Under the pieces are notes generated by a model. That model had not been told where the DNA came from. It saw nothing but the letters and a program-made list of their open reading frames with translations, and searched no databases. DNA of 53,432 nt from Collimonas sp. OK607 (GTDB lineage Bacteria; Pseudomonadota; Gammaproteobacteria; Burkholderiales; Burkholderiaceae_D): assembly GCF_900111995.1 (NCBI RefSeq), contig NZ_FOKF01000032.1, forward strand, positions 1-53,432, given 5' to 3'. Position 1 is the first letter of the stretch; each line of letters begins with the position of its first letter. Below are positions 45,182 to 53,432 of this stretch, piece by piece. A program made the position numbers and the translations under genes.

Positions 45182-45751
45182 TCAGGCAGTTCTTTGAACG
45201 AAATTACGCAGCAGGGCGTGTCCGTGTTCCGACAAGATCGATTCCGGATGAAATTGCACGCCCTCGATATCGTATTCCTTGTGCCGGACGCCCATGATTT
45301 CGCCGTCTTCGGTCCATGCCGTGATTTCCAGGCAAGCCGGGATCGAACTGCGTTCGATGGCCAGCGAATGGTAGCGAATCACTGTAAACGGATTGGGTAA
45401 ATCCTTGAATACGCCGACGCCGGTATGGGTAATCGGCGAGGTCTTGCCATGCATCACCTTCTGCGCGCGGATCACCTTGCCGCCGAATGCTTCACCGATG
45501 GCCTGATGGCCAAGGCAAACGCCGAGGATCGGCAGCTTGCCGGCAAATTGCTGCAGCAGGTCGACGCAAATCCCGGCTTCCTTCGGGCTGCACGGGCCTG
45601 GCGACAGGCAGATGCGGTCCGGCTTCAGCGCATTGATTTCATCGAGCGTGATTTCGTCATTACGGAACGTCCGCACATCCTCACCCAGTTCACCGAAGTA
45701 TTGCACCAGGTTGTAGGTGAAGGAATCGTAGTTGTCGATCATTAGCAGCAT
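45182..45751 (-). CDS. trpG: Anthranilate synthase glutamine amidotransferase subunit
   Basis: A 189-residue class I glutaminase that supplies ammonia to TrpE. Catalytic residues are visible: the nucleophile cysteine in GVCLGHQ (near 79) and the His-Glu pair in GVQFHPESI (near 169-171). The start [19 protein letters not shown] is typical. The same fold serves PabA; a dual role in folate synthesis is common where there is only one copy. It is separated from trpE by the DUF1059 gene and a 494-base gap. Confidence 0.95.
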   Translation of the reverse strand: MLLMIDNYDSFTYNLVQYFGELGEDVRTFRNDEITLDEINALKPDRICLSPGPCSPKEAGICVDLLQQFAGKLPILGVCLGHQAIGEAFGGKVIRAQKVMHGKTSPITHTGVGVFKDLPNPFTVIRYHSLAIERSSIPACLEITAWTEDGEIMGVRHKEYDIEGVQFHPESILSEHGHALLRNFVQRTA

Positions 45752-46245
45752 AGTAGTTCTAACCCATTGATTTTGTTTGGGAGTCTGCCCGTAGCATGCT
45801 TGTTTGCACGGTATGTTGTTTTGTTGTTACAACACCAATGCAAAAATCCCGCGGGCAACACTAAATCAGCTCTTAATTATAGAGCGTAGTGTGGTTTTGG
45901 CTTTCCACCAACCTTGATCTAGGGACGCCATCGCAGCTGCGGAATCGCAAGCTGGATAAAGTTGGCAGTGAGGCGGGATGTATTCATCGATGGGGATAGG
46001 TATCAGTGCAAGCACATGTCGTTGATGCAAAGTATAGCGTCATGGCGGCAAGGGGTGGCAATAATCATGATCATAAAAAACGAAAATCGAGGAATCTCGA
46101 ACAATGTCAGGATCGGTCCGGTTTTCGGTGCTACGTTGACAAATGCGTCTTTGATTCCTAAGCTTTATTCTCAAGCGAGCTAGCAGCAGGCCGTTTGTGT
46201 GCATCGGATTTGCGCAATTACATTGCTGCAATGAAGGAGTTCACC
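45752..46245. other. Gap between trpG and the DUF1059 gene, no gene
   Basis: This 494-base gap is AT-richer than the flanking genes, and being upstream of both divergent genes it should contain the trpGDC promoter. No leader peptide rich in Trp codons and no attenuator were found. Short frames are unsupported. Confidence 0.5.
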
Positions 46246-46446
46246 ATGTCACGCAAATACATCGATTGCCGCGAATATCCCAGCGATAGCAACTGTTCAG
46301 TGGCGATCGCCGCAGATAACGATGAAGAATTGCTGGCGGCGGCAGTCCAGCACGCAGTCAGCGTTCACGGCCACAAGGACACCCCGGAATTGCGTAGCCA
46401 ACTCGGGCAGTTATTCAAGGAAGGCACTCCACCACTGAATATCTGA
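46246..46446 (+). CDS. DUF1059 family small protein
   Basis: A 66-residue protein matching the DUF1059 family: MSRKYIDCREYPSD, then CSVAIAADNDEELLAAAVQHAVSVHGH with the conserved acidic segment. Function unknown. AAGGAG precedes the ATG at 46246. It is transcribed against the trp genes and convergent with trpE (24 bases between ends), splitting trpE from trpGDC. Confidence 0.88.
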   Translation: MSRKYIDCREYPSDSNCSVAIAADNDEELLAAAVQHAVSVHGHKDTPELRSQLGQLFKEGTPPLNI

Positions 46447-46470
46447 CCAAGAGGGCAGCATTGCTCCGGA

Positions 46471-47985
46471 TTAAATTTCCCCGTCCAGACCGTCTTGTAC
46501 CTGTTCCGCCGCGCGCAATACTGCGCGCGCCTTGTTTTCAGTTTCCTGCCATTCCATTTCAGGCACCGAGTCGGCGACGATGCCGGCTGCCGCTTGCACA
46601 TATAACATGCCGTCCTTGATGACGCCGGTGCGGATCGCGATGGCGACATCCATTTCACCGCCGAACGACAGGTAGCCGCAGGCGCCGCCGTAAATGCCGC
46701 GCTTGGTCAGTTCCAGTTCGTCGATGATTTCCATCGCCCTCACCTTAGGCGCGCCGGACAGAGTGCCGGCCGGGAACGTGGCTTTCAGTACATCCAGGTT
46801 CGACAAGCCGAATTTGAGCTCGCCTTCGACGTTGGAAACGATGTGCTGCACATGTGAATATTTTTCGATCACCATCTGATCGGTGACCTTGACGCTGCCG
46901 GTCTCGGCGATACGGCCGATATCGTTACGCGCCAGATCGATCAGCATCACGTGTTCGGCGATTTCTTTCGGGTCGGCCAGCAGTTCGGTGGCCAGTTGCG
47001 CATCTTGCTCAGGCGTAGCGCCGCGTGGGCGGGTGCCGGCCAACGGACGGATGGTGACTTTGCGTTTGGCTTCGCCGTCCGCCTTGGGCGCTGAGGTTTG
47101 TTCGTTGCGCACCAGGATTTCTGGCGATGCTCCGACAATCTGCATATCGCCGAAATTGTAGAAATACATGTACGGCGAAGGATTCAGCGAGCGCAAGGCG
47201 CGATACAGCATCAGCGGCGAATCGACATAGGGCTTCTTGATGCGCTGGCCGATCTGGACCTGCATCAAGTCGCCGGCCATCACATATTCCTGGGCCTTGG
47301 CGACGGCCTTCAGATAATCTTCTTTTTTGAATTCGCGGATAGTTTCAGTGCGTACCGAAGCCGAGGTAACCGGTGCATCGGCTGGACGGCGCAGCATGTT
47401 GCGCAAGTCTTTCAGGCGCTGCCGGCCTTTGGAGAAGGCTTCCGGCTGGGTCGGATCGGCATACACTATCAGGTACAGTTTGCCGGACAGGTTGTCGATT
47501 ACCGCCAGTTCTTCCGTCAGCAGCAATTGAATGTCGGGCAAGCCGAGATCATCCTTGGGCGTCGAGTTTGCCAGGCGCTTTTCGATATGGCGCACCGTGT
47601 CGTAACCGAAATAACCGGCCAGGCCACCGCAGAAACGCGGCAAACCAGGGCGCAGCGCCACTTTATAGCGCGACTGGAATTCGGCGATGAAATCGAGCGG
47701 ATTGCCTTCGCGGCTTTCGATGATCTTGTCATCCTTGAGCACTTCGATGCGCGTGCCGTAGCTGCGCAACAGCGTCGATGCAGGCAGGCCGATGAAGGAG
47801 TAGCGGCCGAAGCGTTCGCCGCCGACTACCGATTCAAGCAGGAAAGTGTTTTTGCCCGTGTTCTGGGTTTGCGCCAGTTTCAGGTACAGCGTCAACGGCG
47901 TTTCAAGATCGGCAAAAGCTTCTGCGATCAGTGGGATACGGTTGTAGCCTTGGTTGGCCAGCGATTTGAATTCGAGTTCGGTCAT
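46471..47985 (-). CDS. trpE: Anthranilate synthase component I
   Basis: The chorismate-binding subunit (504 residues) making anthranilate. The N-terminal domain (about 10-160) has the tryptophan feedback-binding [16 protein letters not shown] segment (near 49-64). The catalytic domain (about 230-490) has [24 protein letters not shown] (near 317-329), [14 protein letters not shown] and [20 protein letters not shown] motifs. The ATG at 47985 is the family start; the longer frame (to 48051) is unsupported. It follows rpe-gph on the same strand, the usual betaproteobacterial order. Confidence 0.95.
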   Translation of the reverse strand: MTELEFKSLANQGYNRIPLIAEAFADLETPLTLYLKLAQTQNTGKNTFLLESVVGGERFGRYSFIGLPASTLLRSYGTRIEVLKDDKIIESREGNPLDFIAEFQSRYKVALRPGLPRFCGGLAGYFGYDTVRHIEKRLANSTPKDDLGLPDIQLLLTEELAVIDNLSGKLYLIVYADPTQPEAFSKGRQRLKDLRNMLRRPADAPVTSASVRTETIREFKKEDYLKAVAKAQEYVMAGDLMQVQIGQRIKKPYVDSPLMLYRALRSLNPSPYMYFYNFGDMQIVGASPEILVRNEQTSAPKADGEAKRKVTIRPLAGTRPRGATPEQDAQLATELLADPKEIAEHVMLIDLARNDIGRIAETGSVKVTDQMVIEKYSHVQHIVSNVEGELKFGLSNLDVLKATFPAGTLSGAPKVRAMEIIDELELTKRGIYGGACGYLSFGGEMDVAIAIRTGVIKDGMLYVQAAAGIVADSVPEMEWQETENKARAVLRAAEQVQDGLDGEI

Positions 47986-48205
47986 GGTTCTCTCCAGGTC
48001 GCTATTGTAAAACAGCGGTGGTGTACTACAAAAAACGTTGCTTGCGATCAATTTTTGTTGAATAGCAGGCAGCAGCGATCGGCGGACTTACTTAGTTAGT
48101 CCAGGATTGCCAGCGTCGCCATAGCCAGGCCTCAGGGGCGGCTAGTGGGACTTGATGTTTTTTGTCGAGAAACATGAGAGATAGCGCAGTCTTAAATAAA
48201 TCGAT

Positions 48206-48916
48206 TCAAGTCGATTCAGTGGCCAATATTTGTGCTGCAACAAGCAGCGAAGCGACTATACCATCGGAATCGACGTCTTGTATAGACTCGCCGTGATTGT
48301 AACCATAAGGTACGTTAAACACCGGGCAACCGGCGGCACGCGCGGCCTGGGCGTCGTTGCTGGAGTCGCCGATGGCGACCACTTGCGCCGGTTGCAGCTT
48401 GAAATCGGCGCACACTGCCAGCAGCGGCATCGGGTCCGGCTTTTTCAGCGGGAACGAATCGCCACCGTAGACCACTTCGAAATAGTCGCGTAAACCGGTT
48501 TTTTCCAACAGCGCCACAGCGAATGCCAGCGGTTTGTTGGTGACGCATGCCAGTCGCAAACCTTTATCCTGCATCGCTTGCAAGCCATCCACCACGCCTG
48601 GATAGAGCGTGGCATAGCTGCCGTTGACGACAGCATAATGGGTTTGATAGGAATCCAGCGCCGCGTCGAAACGTTGCTCCACTTCCGCCGGCGGATAATC
48701 GACACCGAGTACGCGCCGGATCAGGTTTTCGCTACCTTTGCCGACAAAATCGATAATCGTTTTTTGCGGCAGTGGCGCCAGTTCCAGCTCGGCCCGCATG
48801 CGATTGACGGCGACATGGAAATCCGGCGCGGTATCCAGCATGGTGCCGTCGAGGTCGATGATGGCGGCGGCGATACCCTTCAGGGCAACGATTTCGGGCG
48901 CGGCTGTTGTATTCAT
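48206..48916 (-). CDS. gph: Phosphoglycolate phosphatase
   Basis: A 236-residue HAD-superfamily phosphatase that removes 2-phosphoglycolate. Motifs: [10 protein letters not shown] (about 18-27) with the nucleophile aspartate, VTNKP with the T of motif II (about 126-130), the lysine of motif III in KKPDPMP, and the acidic [10 protein letters not shown] (about 184-193). It overlaps rpe by 4 bases, so the pair is translationally coupled. It precedes trpE by a 220-base gap. Confidence 0.92.
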   Translation of the reverse strand: MNTTAAPEIVALKGIAAAIIDLDGTMLDTAPDFHVAVNRMRAELELAPLPQKTIIDFVGKGSENLIRRVLGVDYPPAEVEQRFDAALDSYQTHYAVVNGSYATLYPGVVDGLQAMQDKGLRLACVTNKPLAFAVALLEKTGLRDYFEVVYGGDSFPLKKPDPMPLLAVCADFKLQPAQVVAIGDSSNDAQAARAAGCPVFNVPYGYNHGESIQDVDSDGIVASLLVAAQILATEST

Positions 48917-49578
48917 ACTGCTGCCAACTGGGTCCGCATGGCGTCGATTACCGCTTTATAGTCCGATTTGCCGAAGATGGCCGAGCCGGCGACAAAGGTA
49001 TCGGCGCCGGCTTTTGCCGCTGCCGCGATGTTGTCGATTTTGATGCCACCGTCGACTTCCAGCATGATCTCGCGGCCCGAAGCGTCAATCCGCTGGCGTA
49101 CTTCGGCGATTTTCTTGAGCGCTTCTGGGATGAACGACTGGCCGCCGAAGCCGGGATTAACCGACATGATCAGGATAATGTCGATCTTATCCATGACGTA
49201 ATCCAAGTAGCTCAACGGCGTGGCCGGATTGAACACCAGGCCGGCCTTGCAGCCGTTGTCGCGGATCAGTTGCAGGGAGCGGTCGACGTGGTCCGATGCT
49301 TCCGGGTGGAAAGTAATAATGTTGGCGCCGGCCTTGGCAAAATCGGGAATGATGCGGTCTACCGGTTTTACCATCAGGTGGACGTCGATCGGCACTTGCA
49401 CATGCGGCCGGATAGCTTCGCATACCAGCGGCCCGATGGTCAGGTTCGGAACATAATGGTTGTCCATCACGTCGAAGTGAATGATGTCGGCGCCGTCGCG
49501 GACGACATTGCGTACTTCTTCACCAAGGCGGGCGAAGTCGGCGGAAAGGATACTGGGAGCGATACGATAGGTTGGCAT
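48913..49578 (-). CDS. rpe: Ribulose-phosphate 3-epimerase
   Basis: A 221-residue (beta/alpha)8 metalloenzyme interconverting ribulose-5-phosphate and xylulose-5-phosphate in the pentose phosphate pathway. Seen: [17 protein letters not shown] (about 5-21), the metal/catalytic histidine pair in [12 protein letters not shown] (about 34-45), HLMV (about 67-70), [12 protein letters not shown] (about 138-149) and the catalytic aspartate in VDGGI (about 175-179). The ATG at 49578 is preferred to an upstream in-frame ATG at 49587 as the family start. First gene of rpe-gph-trpE. Confidence 0.95.
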   Translation of the reverse strand: MPTYRIAPSILSADFARLGEEVRNVVRDGADIIHFDVMDNHYVPNLTIGPLVCEAIRPHVQVPIDVHLMVKPVDRIIPDFAKAGANIITFHPEASDHVDRSLQLIRDNGCKAGLVFNPATPLSYLDYVMDKIDIILIMSVNPGFGGQSFIPEALKKIAEVRQRIDASGREIMLEVDGGIKIDNIAAAAKAGADTFVAGSAIFGKSDYKAVIDAMRTQLAAV

Positions 49579-49740
49579 GGCGTGCAAATCCAGGAAAGGG
49601 CGCTAAAAGAGCGCTATTTTACCCTTTAGCCTTGCACCTGGCTTCTGGCAGCTTGCGTCCCGGGGTAAATTCGTGTGCAATGGCTCTCTAGTCACAACTA
49701 CGCCTGTCCTCGACAGGCTAGGTCAATCGAGGAAACCAGC

Positions 49741-50115
49741 ATGGCCGCCTATGAATTTACCGTTACTGTCAGAACCCAGTATCTGGAAGAACAATCTGAA
49801 CCTGACAGTTCGCACTATGTATTCGCCTACGCGATCACGATCAAGAACACCGGGCAAATCGCTGCCCAATTGATTTCACGCCATTGGGTGATTACCGATG
49901 GCAACAACCATGTCGAGGAAGTGCGCGGCCTGGGAGTCGTCGGCCACCAGCCGTTGCTGCAGCCGGGTGAGAAGTTTGAATACACCAGCGGTACATCGAT
50001 GGCGACGCCGCAAGGTTCGATGGTGGGCGAATATTTCTGCGTAGCCGAGGACGGCGAGCAATTCGAGGCACGGATCCCGGAATTCATCCTGTCCCTGCCG
50101 CGCACGCTACATTGA
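49741..50115 (+). CDS. apaG: ApaG domain protein (Co2+/Mg2+ efflux-associated)
   Basis: A 124-residue immunoglobulin-like beta-sandwich of the ApaG/CorD family, named after magnesium/cobalt phenotypes but with unclear biochemistry. Conserved strands: YVFAYAITIKNTG (near 29-41), ISRHWVITDGNNHVEEVRG (near 47-65) with the GxGVVGHQPLLQPGE loop, and FEYTSGTSMATPQGSMVGEY. The ATG at 49741 is chosen because the upstream frame (to 49675) has no similarity. Divergent from rpe. Confidence 0.93.
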   Translation: MAAYEFTVTVRTQYLEEQSEPDSSHYVFAYAITIKNTGQIAAQLISRHWVITDGNNHVEEVRGLGVVGHQPLLQPGEKFEYTSGTSMATPQGSMVGEYFCVAEDGEQFEARIPEFILSLPRTLH

Positions 50116-50124
50116 CGTACTCGG

Positions 50125-50174
50125 ATTGACCGTATTTAAATTGACCGCATTTAGATTGACCGCATTTAGATTGA
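50125..50174. repeat. Three tandem 15-bp repeats after apaG
   Basis: Three units of ATTGACCGCATTTAG in a row (50125-50139, 50140-50154, 50155-50169; the first has two differences: ATTGACCGTATTTAA), plus a partial ATTGA. It spans the gap after the apaG stop to the end of the small minus-strand gene. Confidence 0.85.
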
Positions 50175-50176
50175 AT

Positions 50177-50320
50177 CTATTGGTCCTTGCCCTTGTCTTC
50201 TGGTGGTAATGACTTTGCCGGCGGTTTTCGATCCGGCTTACGGCCGGAAAACATGGTCCACCAGACAATGAATGCGAAGACAAAGAAGGCGAAGCACGCT
50301 TCGAGAGCCACTAACCACAT
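50177..50320 (-). CDS. Small single-pass membrane protein (47 residues)
   Basis: Read directly from the minus strand: 47 residues, starting MWLVALEACFAFFVFAFIVW, a hydrophobic helix through about residue 23 with aromatic edges, followed by a basic/proline-rich cytoplasmic-type tail (GRKPDRKPPAKSLPPEDKGKDQ in pieces). AGGA lies 6 bases before the ATG. The TAG stop is at 50177-50179. It is divergent from mltA, with only 12 bases between the start codons, so the two share a control region. Its function is unknown; too short for usual ORF cut-offs. Confidence 0.7.
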   Translation of the reverse strand: MWLVALEACFAFFVFAFIVWWTMFSGRKPDRKPPAKSLPPEDKGKDQ

Positions 50321-50332
50321 AAAGAATCCTAA

Positions 50333-51547
50333 ATGCTATTTAAACGTATCAGTCTACCTGCTTCTGCCTTAACTGCCTTAATCATCGGACTCAGTTTAGC
50401 TGCCTGCACCACCACCCCGATTACACCACCGGCGCCGCAAACAGCGCAACCGTCACCCCAACCCGGCACGCCGGCTGCGCCATCTGCTCCGCCCGGCGCC
50501 AATTTGCGCGCCACCACCTTTGCCGCCTTGCCAGGTTGGGGTAGCGACGATTTGCGCCAGGCATTGCCGGCTTTCCTGACTTCATGTTCGACCCTGGCGC
50601 GCAAAAGCGACTGGAAAGAGCCGTGCGCCGTTGCCGCCGGCCTGGATGGCAACAATGGCGATGCAATACGCCTGTTTTTCCAGTCCTTCTTTACGCCTTA
50701 CCAGGTGATCAATGCCGATGGCACCGATAATGGCCTGGTAACCGGTTACTACGAGCCTTTATTAAAAGGCGCCCGAAAGCGCGGTGGCCCGTATCAAACG
50801 CCTATTTACCGGGCTCCGGACGATTTGATCACAGTCGATCTGGCGAGCGTTTATCCCGAATTGAAGGGTTTGCGTTTGCGCGGCCGCCTGGTGGGTAACA
50901 AAGTGCTGCCGTATCCGAGCCGTGCGGAACTGGACAAATCCGGGGTGCTGGCCGGTAAGGAAATCTTATGGGTGGACGATCCGATCGATGCATTCTTCCT
51001 GCAGGTGCAGGGGTCCGGCCGGGTCCAGCTGAATGACGGCGGCAGCGTAGTACGCGTCGCTTATGCCGATCAAAACGGTTATCCCTACAAGTCGATTGGC
51101 CGTTATCTGGTCGATAAGGGCGAGCTGACCCTGGCCCAGGCGTCGGCGCAAGGGATCAAAGCCTGGTTGGCTGCCAATCCGGGCCGGCAGCAAGAGTTGT
51201 TGAATGCGAATCCTAGTTATGTCTTCTTTAAAGAAGAGAAAGTGCTCGATCCGAACGTCGGACCCAAGGGGGCGCAAGGTGTGCCGCTGACGCCGCTGCG
51301 TTCGATCGCCGTGGATCCGCAGTTCGTCCTGCTCGGCACGCCGGTGTTCCTGGCGACCACTCAGCCGAATAACAATGCACTGTTGCAGCAGCTGATGGTG
51401 GCGCAGGATACCGGAGGAGCCATTAAAGGGGCGGTAAGAGCCGATTTCTTCTGGGGTTTTGGCAATGAGGCGGGTGATAAAGCCGGCAAGATGAAGCAGC
51501 GCGGCATGATGTGGCTGTTGTTGCCAAAACTGGCAGCTGCGCGCTAA
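50333..51547 (+). CDS. mltA: Membrane-bound lytic murein transglycosylase A
   Basis: A 404-residue peptidoglycan-cleaving lipoprotein. The lipobox is LSLAAC (cysteine near 25), followed by a Pro/Ala/Gln-rich linker to about 55. The MltA core (about 85-300) contains GLVTGYYEPLLKGAR (near 136-150) and FFLQVQGSGRVQLNDG (near 222-237); a C-terminal 3D domain with the catalytic-type aspartates in VAQDTGGAIKGAVRADFFWG (near 361-380) is present. It acts on the outer membrane's inner face. A hairpin follows. Confidence 0.95.
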   Translation: MLFKRISLPASALTALIIGLSLAACTTTPITPPAPQTAQPSPQPGTPAAPSAPPGANLRATTFAALPGWGSDDLRQALPAFLTSCSTLARKSDWKEPCAVAAGLDGNNGDAIRLFFQSFFTPYQVINADGTDNGLVTGYYEPLLKGARKRGGPYQTPIYRAPDDLITVDLASVYPELKGLRLRGRLVGNKVLPYPSRAELDKSGVLAGKEILWVDDPIDAFFLQVQGSGRVQLNDGGSVVRVAYADQNGYPYKSIGRYLVDKGELTLAQASAQGIKAWLAANPGRQQELLNANPSYVFFKEEKVLDPNVGPKGAQGVPLTPLRSIAVDPQFVLLGTPVFLATTQPNNNALLQQLMVAQDTGGAIKGAVRADFFWGFGNEAGDKAGKMKQRGMMWLLLPKLAAAR

Positions 51548-51570
51548 CGAATTAGGAAATGGCTGATGAG

Positions 51571-51594
51571 GCTCGACGCCGTTTGGCGTCGAGC
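51571..51594. terminator. Hairpin between mltA and the Usp gene
   Basis: A perfect 10-bp stem GCTCGACGCC/GGCGTCGAGC with loop GTTT, between two convergent genes. Only a short T-rich tail (TGTTGT), but a bidirectional terminator role is likely. Confidence 0.7.
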
Positions 51595-51613
51595 TGTTGT
51601 GCCGACGAAAAAC

Positions 51614-52051
51614 TCAGCGCAGAACCAGTACCGGGATAGTCGAGTGCGCCAGTACCCGCTGGGTTTTGCTGCCCAAGAACAGCCGGCTCAGGCCGCTGCG
51701 CCCATGCGAAGCCATGAAAATCGCATCGCAATGATACTTTTCTGCTGCGCTGATGATTTCTTCGTCTGGATTGAAGGCTTGGGCCGTCAGCATTTCGCAA
51801 GGGACGCCCGCGTTACTGGCGGCATCGGCGACTTTTTGGACGTTGAGCTTTGCCAGCGCCAACATGTTTTCTTCATAAGTACCGGGGTCGGTCGCCATGG
51901 TGCTCTCTGCCATCGGCGAGAACGGATAAGGTTCGGCGACTGAGAGGGCGATTATCTTACCGCTGCTGAATTTGGCAAATTCTATCGCTGTATTGATGGC
52001 CTTTTCCGACAAATGTGAACCGTCGGTAGGTACAAGAATGGTTTTGAACAT
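51614..52051 (-). CDS. Universal stress protein (UspA family)
   Basis: A 145-residue Usp-fold protein: MFKTILVPTDGSHLSEKAI at the start and the ATP-binding-type loop SHGRSGLSRLFLGSKTQRVLAHSTIPVLV at about 112-140 (GxxG motif GRSGLSRLFLGS). It probably binds ATP and dimerises. AGGAGG precedes the ATG. Such proteins respond to growth arrest or stress; no specific regulation is visible. Confidence 0.92.
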   Translation of the reverse strand: MFKTILVPTDGSHLSEKAINTAIEFAKFSSGKIIALSVAEPYPFSPMAESTMATDPGTYEENMLALAKLNVQKVADAASNAGVPCEMLTAQAFNPDEEIISAAEKYHCDAIFMASHGRSGLSRLFLGSKTQRVLAHSTIPVLVLR

Positions 52052-52282
52052 GGCTTGCCTCCTTCTGATGAAAAAGGGATGTCGGTCAAAATCGGGCGAT
52101 CTTGTCGGTAGTCGGTAATATATTGCCTTATTTCTTACTTATATACCCGTACATATATATAGACAGTTTGAAAGTTGGAAGATTCCTTAAAAGACTGTTA
52201 AGTATCTGTCTTACAGTCATCCTATCCCTTATCCAGCGGCGCTACAATTAAGTTTATTCGACTCACGTAAATGGGATCTGCA

Positions 52283-53059
52283 ATGACATACGAAAATATT
52301 CTGGTTGAAACACAGGGAAAAGTTGGTCTGATCCATCTGAATCGTCCTAAGGCGCTGAATGCCTTGAACGATCCGCTGATGAGCGAATTGGGCGACGCTT
52401 TAATGAAATTCGATGCTGATCCTGAAATCGGCTGCATCATCATTACCGGTAGCGACAAGGCATTTGCGGCCGGCGCCGACATCGGCGGCATGGCTCAGCT
52501 GAGCTATATGGATGCATTCAAGGGGGGCTTCATCTCCCGTAACTGGGAAACGATTCGCAACGTGCGCAAGCCGGTGATTGCTGCTGTCGCAGGATTCGCC
52601 TTAGGTGGCGGCTGTGAGCTGGCGATGATGTGCGACTTCATTATTGCCGCCGATAATGCAAAATTCGGCCAGCCGGAAATCAAGCTAGGCATCATTCCCG
52701 GCGCCGGCGGCACCCAGCGCTTGCCGCGCGCAGTATCAAAGTCCAAGGCGATGGACATGTGCCTGACCGCCCGCATGATGGACGCCGCCGAAGCCGAGCG
52801 CGCCGGCCTGGTGTCGCGTGTGGTTCCACTGGAGCGGCTGTTGCAAGAGGCAATGGAAGCGGCGATCGTGATTTCCTCCATGTCGTTGCCGGCAGTTATG
52901 ATGATCAAGGAATCTGTCAACCGCGCCTATGAAACTACTCTGGCTGAGGGTATCAACTATGAGCGCCGGCTGTTCCACAGCACCTTCGCCACAGAGGATC
53001 AAAAGGAGGGCATGCAGGCATTCCTGGGGAAACGTTTACCCGTTTTTAAGAATCTTTAA
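52283..53059 (+). CDS. Enoyl-CoA hydratase
   Basis: A 258-residue crotonase-fold enzyme hydrating trans-2-enoyl-CoA in beta-oxidation. The oxyanion-hole segment [11 protein letters not shown] (about 61-71), [15 protein letters not shown] (near 103-117), and the catalytic glutamates in the second half ([19 protein letters not shown], about 132-150) are present and intact. GGGA precedes the ATG at 52283; the ATG at 52271 is the alternative. Substrate chain length is not evident. Length is typical for PaaF/FadB-like stand-alone hydratases. Confidence 0.92.
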   Translation: MTYENILVETQGKVGLIHLNRPKALNALNDPLMSELGDALMKFDADPEIGCIIITGSDKAFAAGADIGGMAQLSYMDAFKGGFISRNWETIRNVRKPVIAAVAGFALGGGCELAMMCDFIIAADNAKFGQPEIKLGIIPGAGGTQRLPRAVSKSKAMDMCLTARMMDAAEAERAGLVSRVVPLERLLQEAMEAAIVISSMSLPAVMMIKESVNRAYETTLAEGINYERRLFHSTFATEDQKEGMQAFLGKRLPVFKNL

Positions 53060-53242
53060 CAAATCGCTTGCCATGGGGCGAAGGGGTTTGCTATAGTTCG
53101 CCTCCCGTTGAGAACGACGCGAAATAAACGAAGCAGCTGAGAGGTAAAAAGGCTGTTTTGGGGAGCGAAGTTTGAGGGAATAAAGCGGGTGAAGAAGTTG
53201 TGGTGGCAGTAAAAAGTTTTTCGGTGAGTAGTAAAAAAGTAG
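53060..53242. other. Upstream region of rRNA operon
   Basis: No gene is seen. The last part (about 53205-53240) is A/T-rich with A tracts just before the -35 box, as expected for an UP element. Confidence 0.6.
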
Positions 53243-53271
53243 TTGACGAAAAACGCGAAACGCCACATAAT
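53243..53271 (+). promoter_or_regulatory. Putative rRNA operon promoter
   Basis: TTGACG (53243-53248) and CATAAT (53266-53271) are separated by 17 bases, a near-consensus sigma-70 promoter with A-rich sequence upstream. It is followed by a leader with TTCTTTAACAATTAACAG (53349-53366), which resembles the boxA antitermination site found before 16S genes. The 16S rRNA itself is not in the window. Confidence 0.75.
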
Positions 53272-53432
53272 CTCATCTCTCTGCTGCTGACAAACAAAAC
53301 GATTTGACAGCGACGCGAACCGGGGTTCTGGTGACGCGAAGTAGAAGGTTCTTTAACAATTAACAGTCGATAAGTGTGGGCGTTTGATGGAAGTGCAGCG
53401 TCATTCATGTAAATGGATGACGTATAACTTAA

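Noticed and set aside
47098-48099. A 333-residue plus-strand frame over trpE
   Set aside because: Shadow of trpE with unnatural composition.
47986-48205. trp leader peptide or attenuator before trpE
   Set aside because: No short frame with Trp codons and no terminator/antiterminator pair; only a small hairpin (GGACT...AGTCC near 48085).
53372-53432. Start of 16S rRNA
   Set aside because: The conserved AGAGTTTGATC start is not reached; only the leader is in the window.

Overview
This 53.4 kb window is a chromosomal segment of a betaproteobacterium. The best fit is the family Oxalobacteraceae (Collimonas/Herbaspirillum-like). The evidence is the gene orders ubiE-Tim44-ubiJ-ubiB, petABC-sspAB and rpe-gph-trpE...trpGDC, together with the protein sequences. 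The genus is inferred, not proven. Most of the window is ordinary, tightly packed core genome with high-GC third codon positions.

Layout. 1-2.9 kb: the end of a phosphonate-catabolism cluster, with PhnA (cut by the window edge), a PhnZ-like HD oxygenase and an FAD amine oxidase. About 3.0-5.95 kb: a group II intron carrying an intact reverse transcriptase/maturase/HNH protein, lying between a promoter-like sequence and the start codon of ubiE. 6-10.5 kb: ubiquinone biosynthesis (ubiE, ubiJ, ubiB), a Tim44-domain membrane protein and a TPMT-like methyltransferase. 10.5-10.9 kb: two REP-like palindromes in opposite orientation. 10.96-14.8 kb: a putrescine/polyamine ABC transporter operon (ATPase, two permeases, binding protein). 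15-20.7 kb: FmdB-type zinc ribbon, DUF502 membrane protein, aspS, nudB, a YbhP-like EEP phosphodiesterase and ClsB-like cardiolipin synthase. 20.7-22.7 kb (minus strand): ECF sigma factor with its RskA-like anti-sigma factor, and mscL. 23.0-27.2 kb: the cytochrome bc1 complex (petABC) followed by sspA and sspB.

27.17-36.07 kb is an accessory region. It starts at an intact tRNA-Thr(TGT) gene with its terminator. It holds mostly small, poorly conserved genes: a two-repeat protein, an Imm51-like immunity protein, a lipoprotein, exported proteins, an alpha/beta hydrolase, NIPSNAP, a DUF6404-like protein and an orphan LivK-type binding protein, with long gene-free gaps. At 36.01-36.07 kb there is a decayed copy of a tRNA 3' end plus terminator. 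Another tRNA-terminator-like copy lies at 29.37-29.43 kb and a related hairpin at 34.43 kb. I read this as a composite island built up at the tRNA-Thr 3' end. No integrase remains in view.

36.3-43.2 kb: DctA/GltP-type symporter, GNAT acetyltransferase, PaiB-like FMN protein, LacI regulator, S9 peptidase and an orphan MetQ-like binding protein. 43.2-49.6 kb (minus strand): rpe-gph-trpE, then a plus-strand DUF1059 gene, then trpG-trpD-trpC. 49.7-53.1 kb: apaG, a newly noted 47-residue membrane protein (minus strand, too short for standard ORF lists), mltA, a universal stress protein and an enoyl-CoA hydratase. The last ~190 bases carry a near-consensus strong promoter and a boxA-like leader typical of an rRNA operon. 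The 16S gene itself would begin just outside the window.

The points most worth a second look are the island at tRNA-Thr, the intron placed in the ubiE leader with an unusually long 5' part, the paired REP-like palindromes, and the small divergent membrane protein next to mltA.
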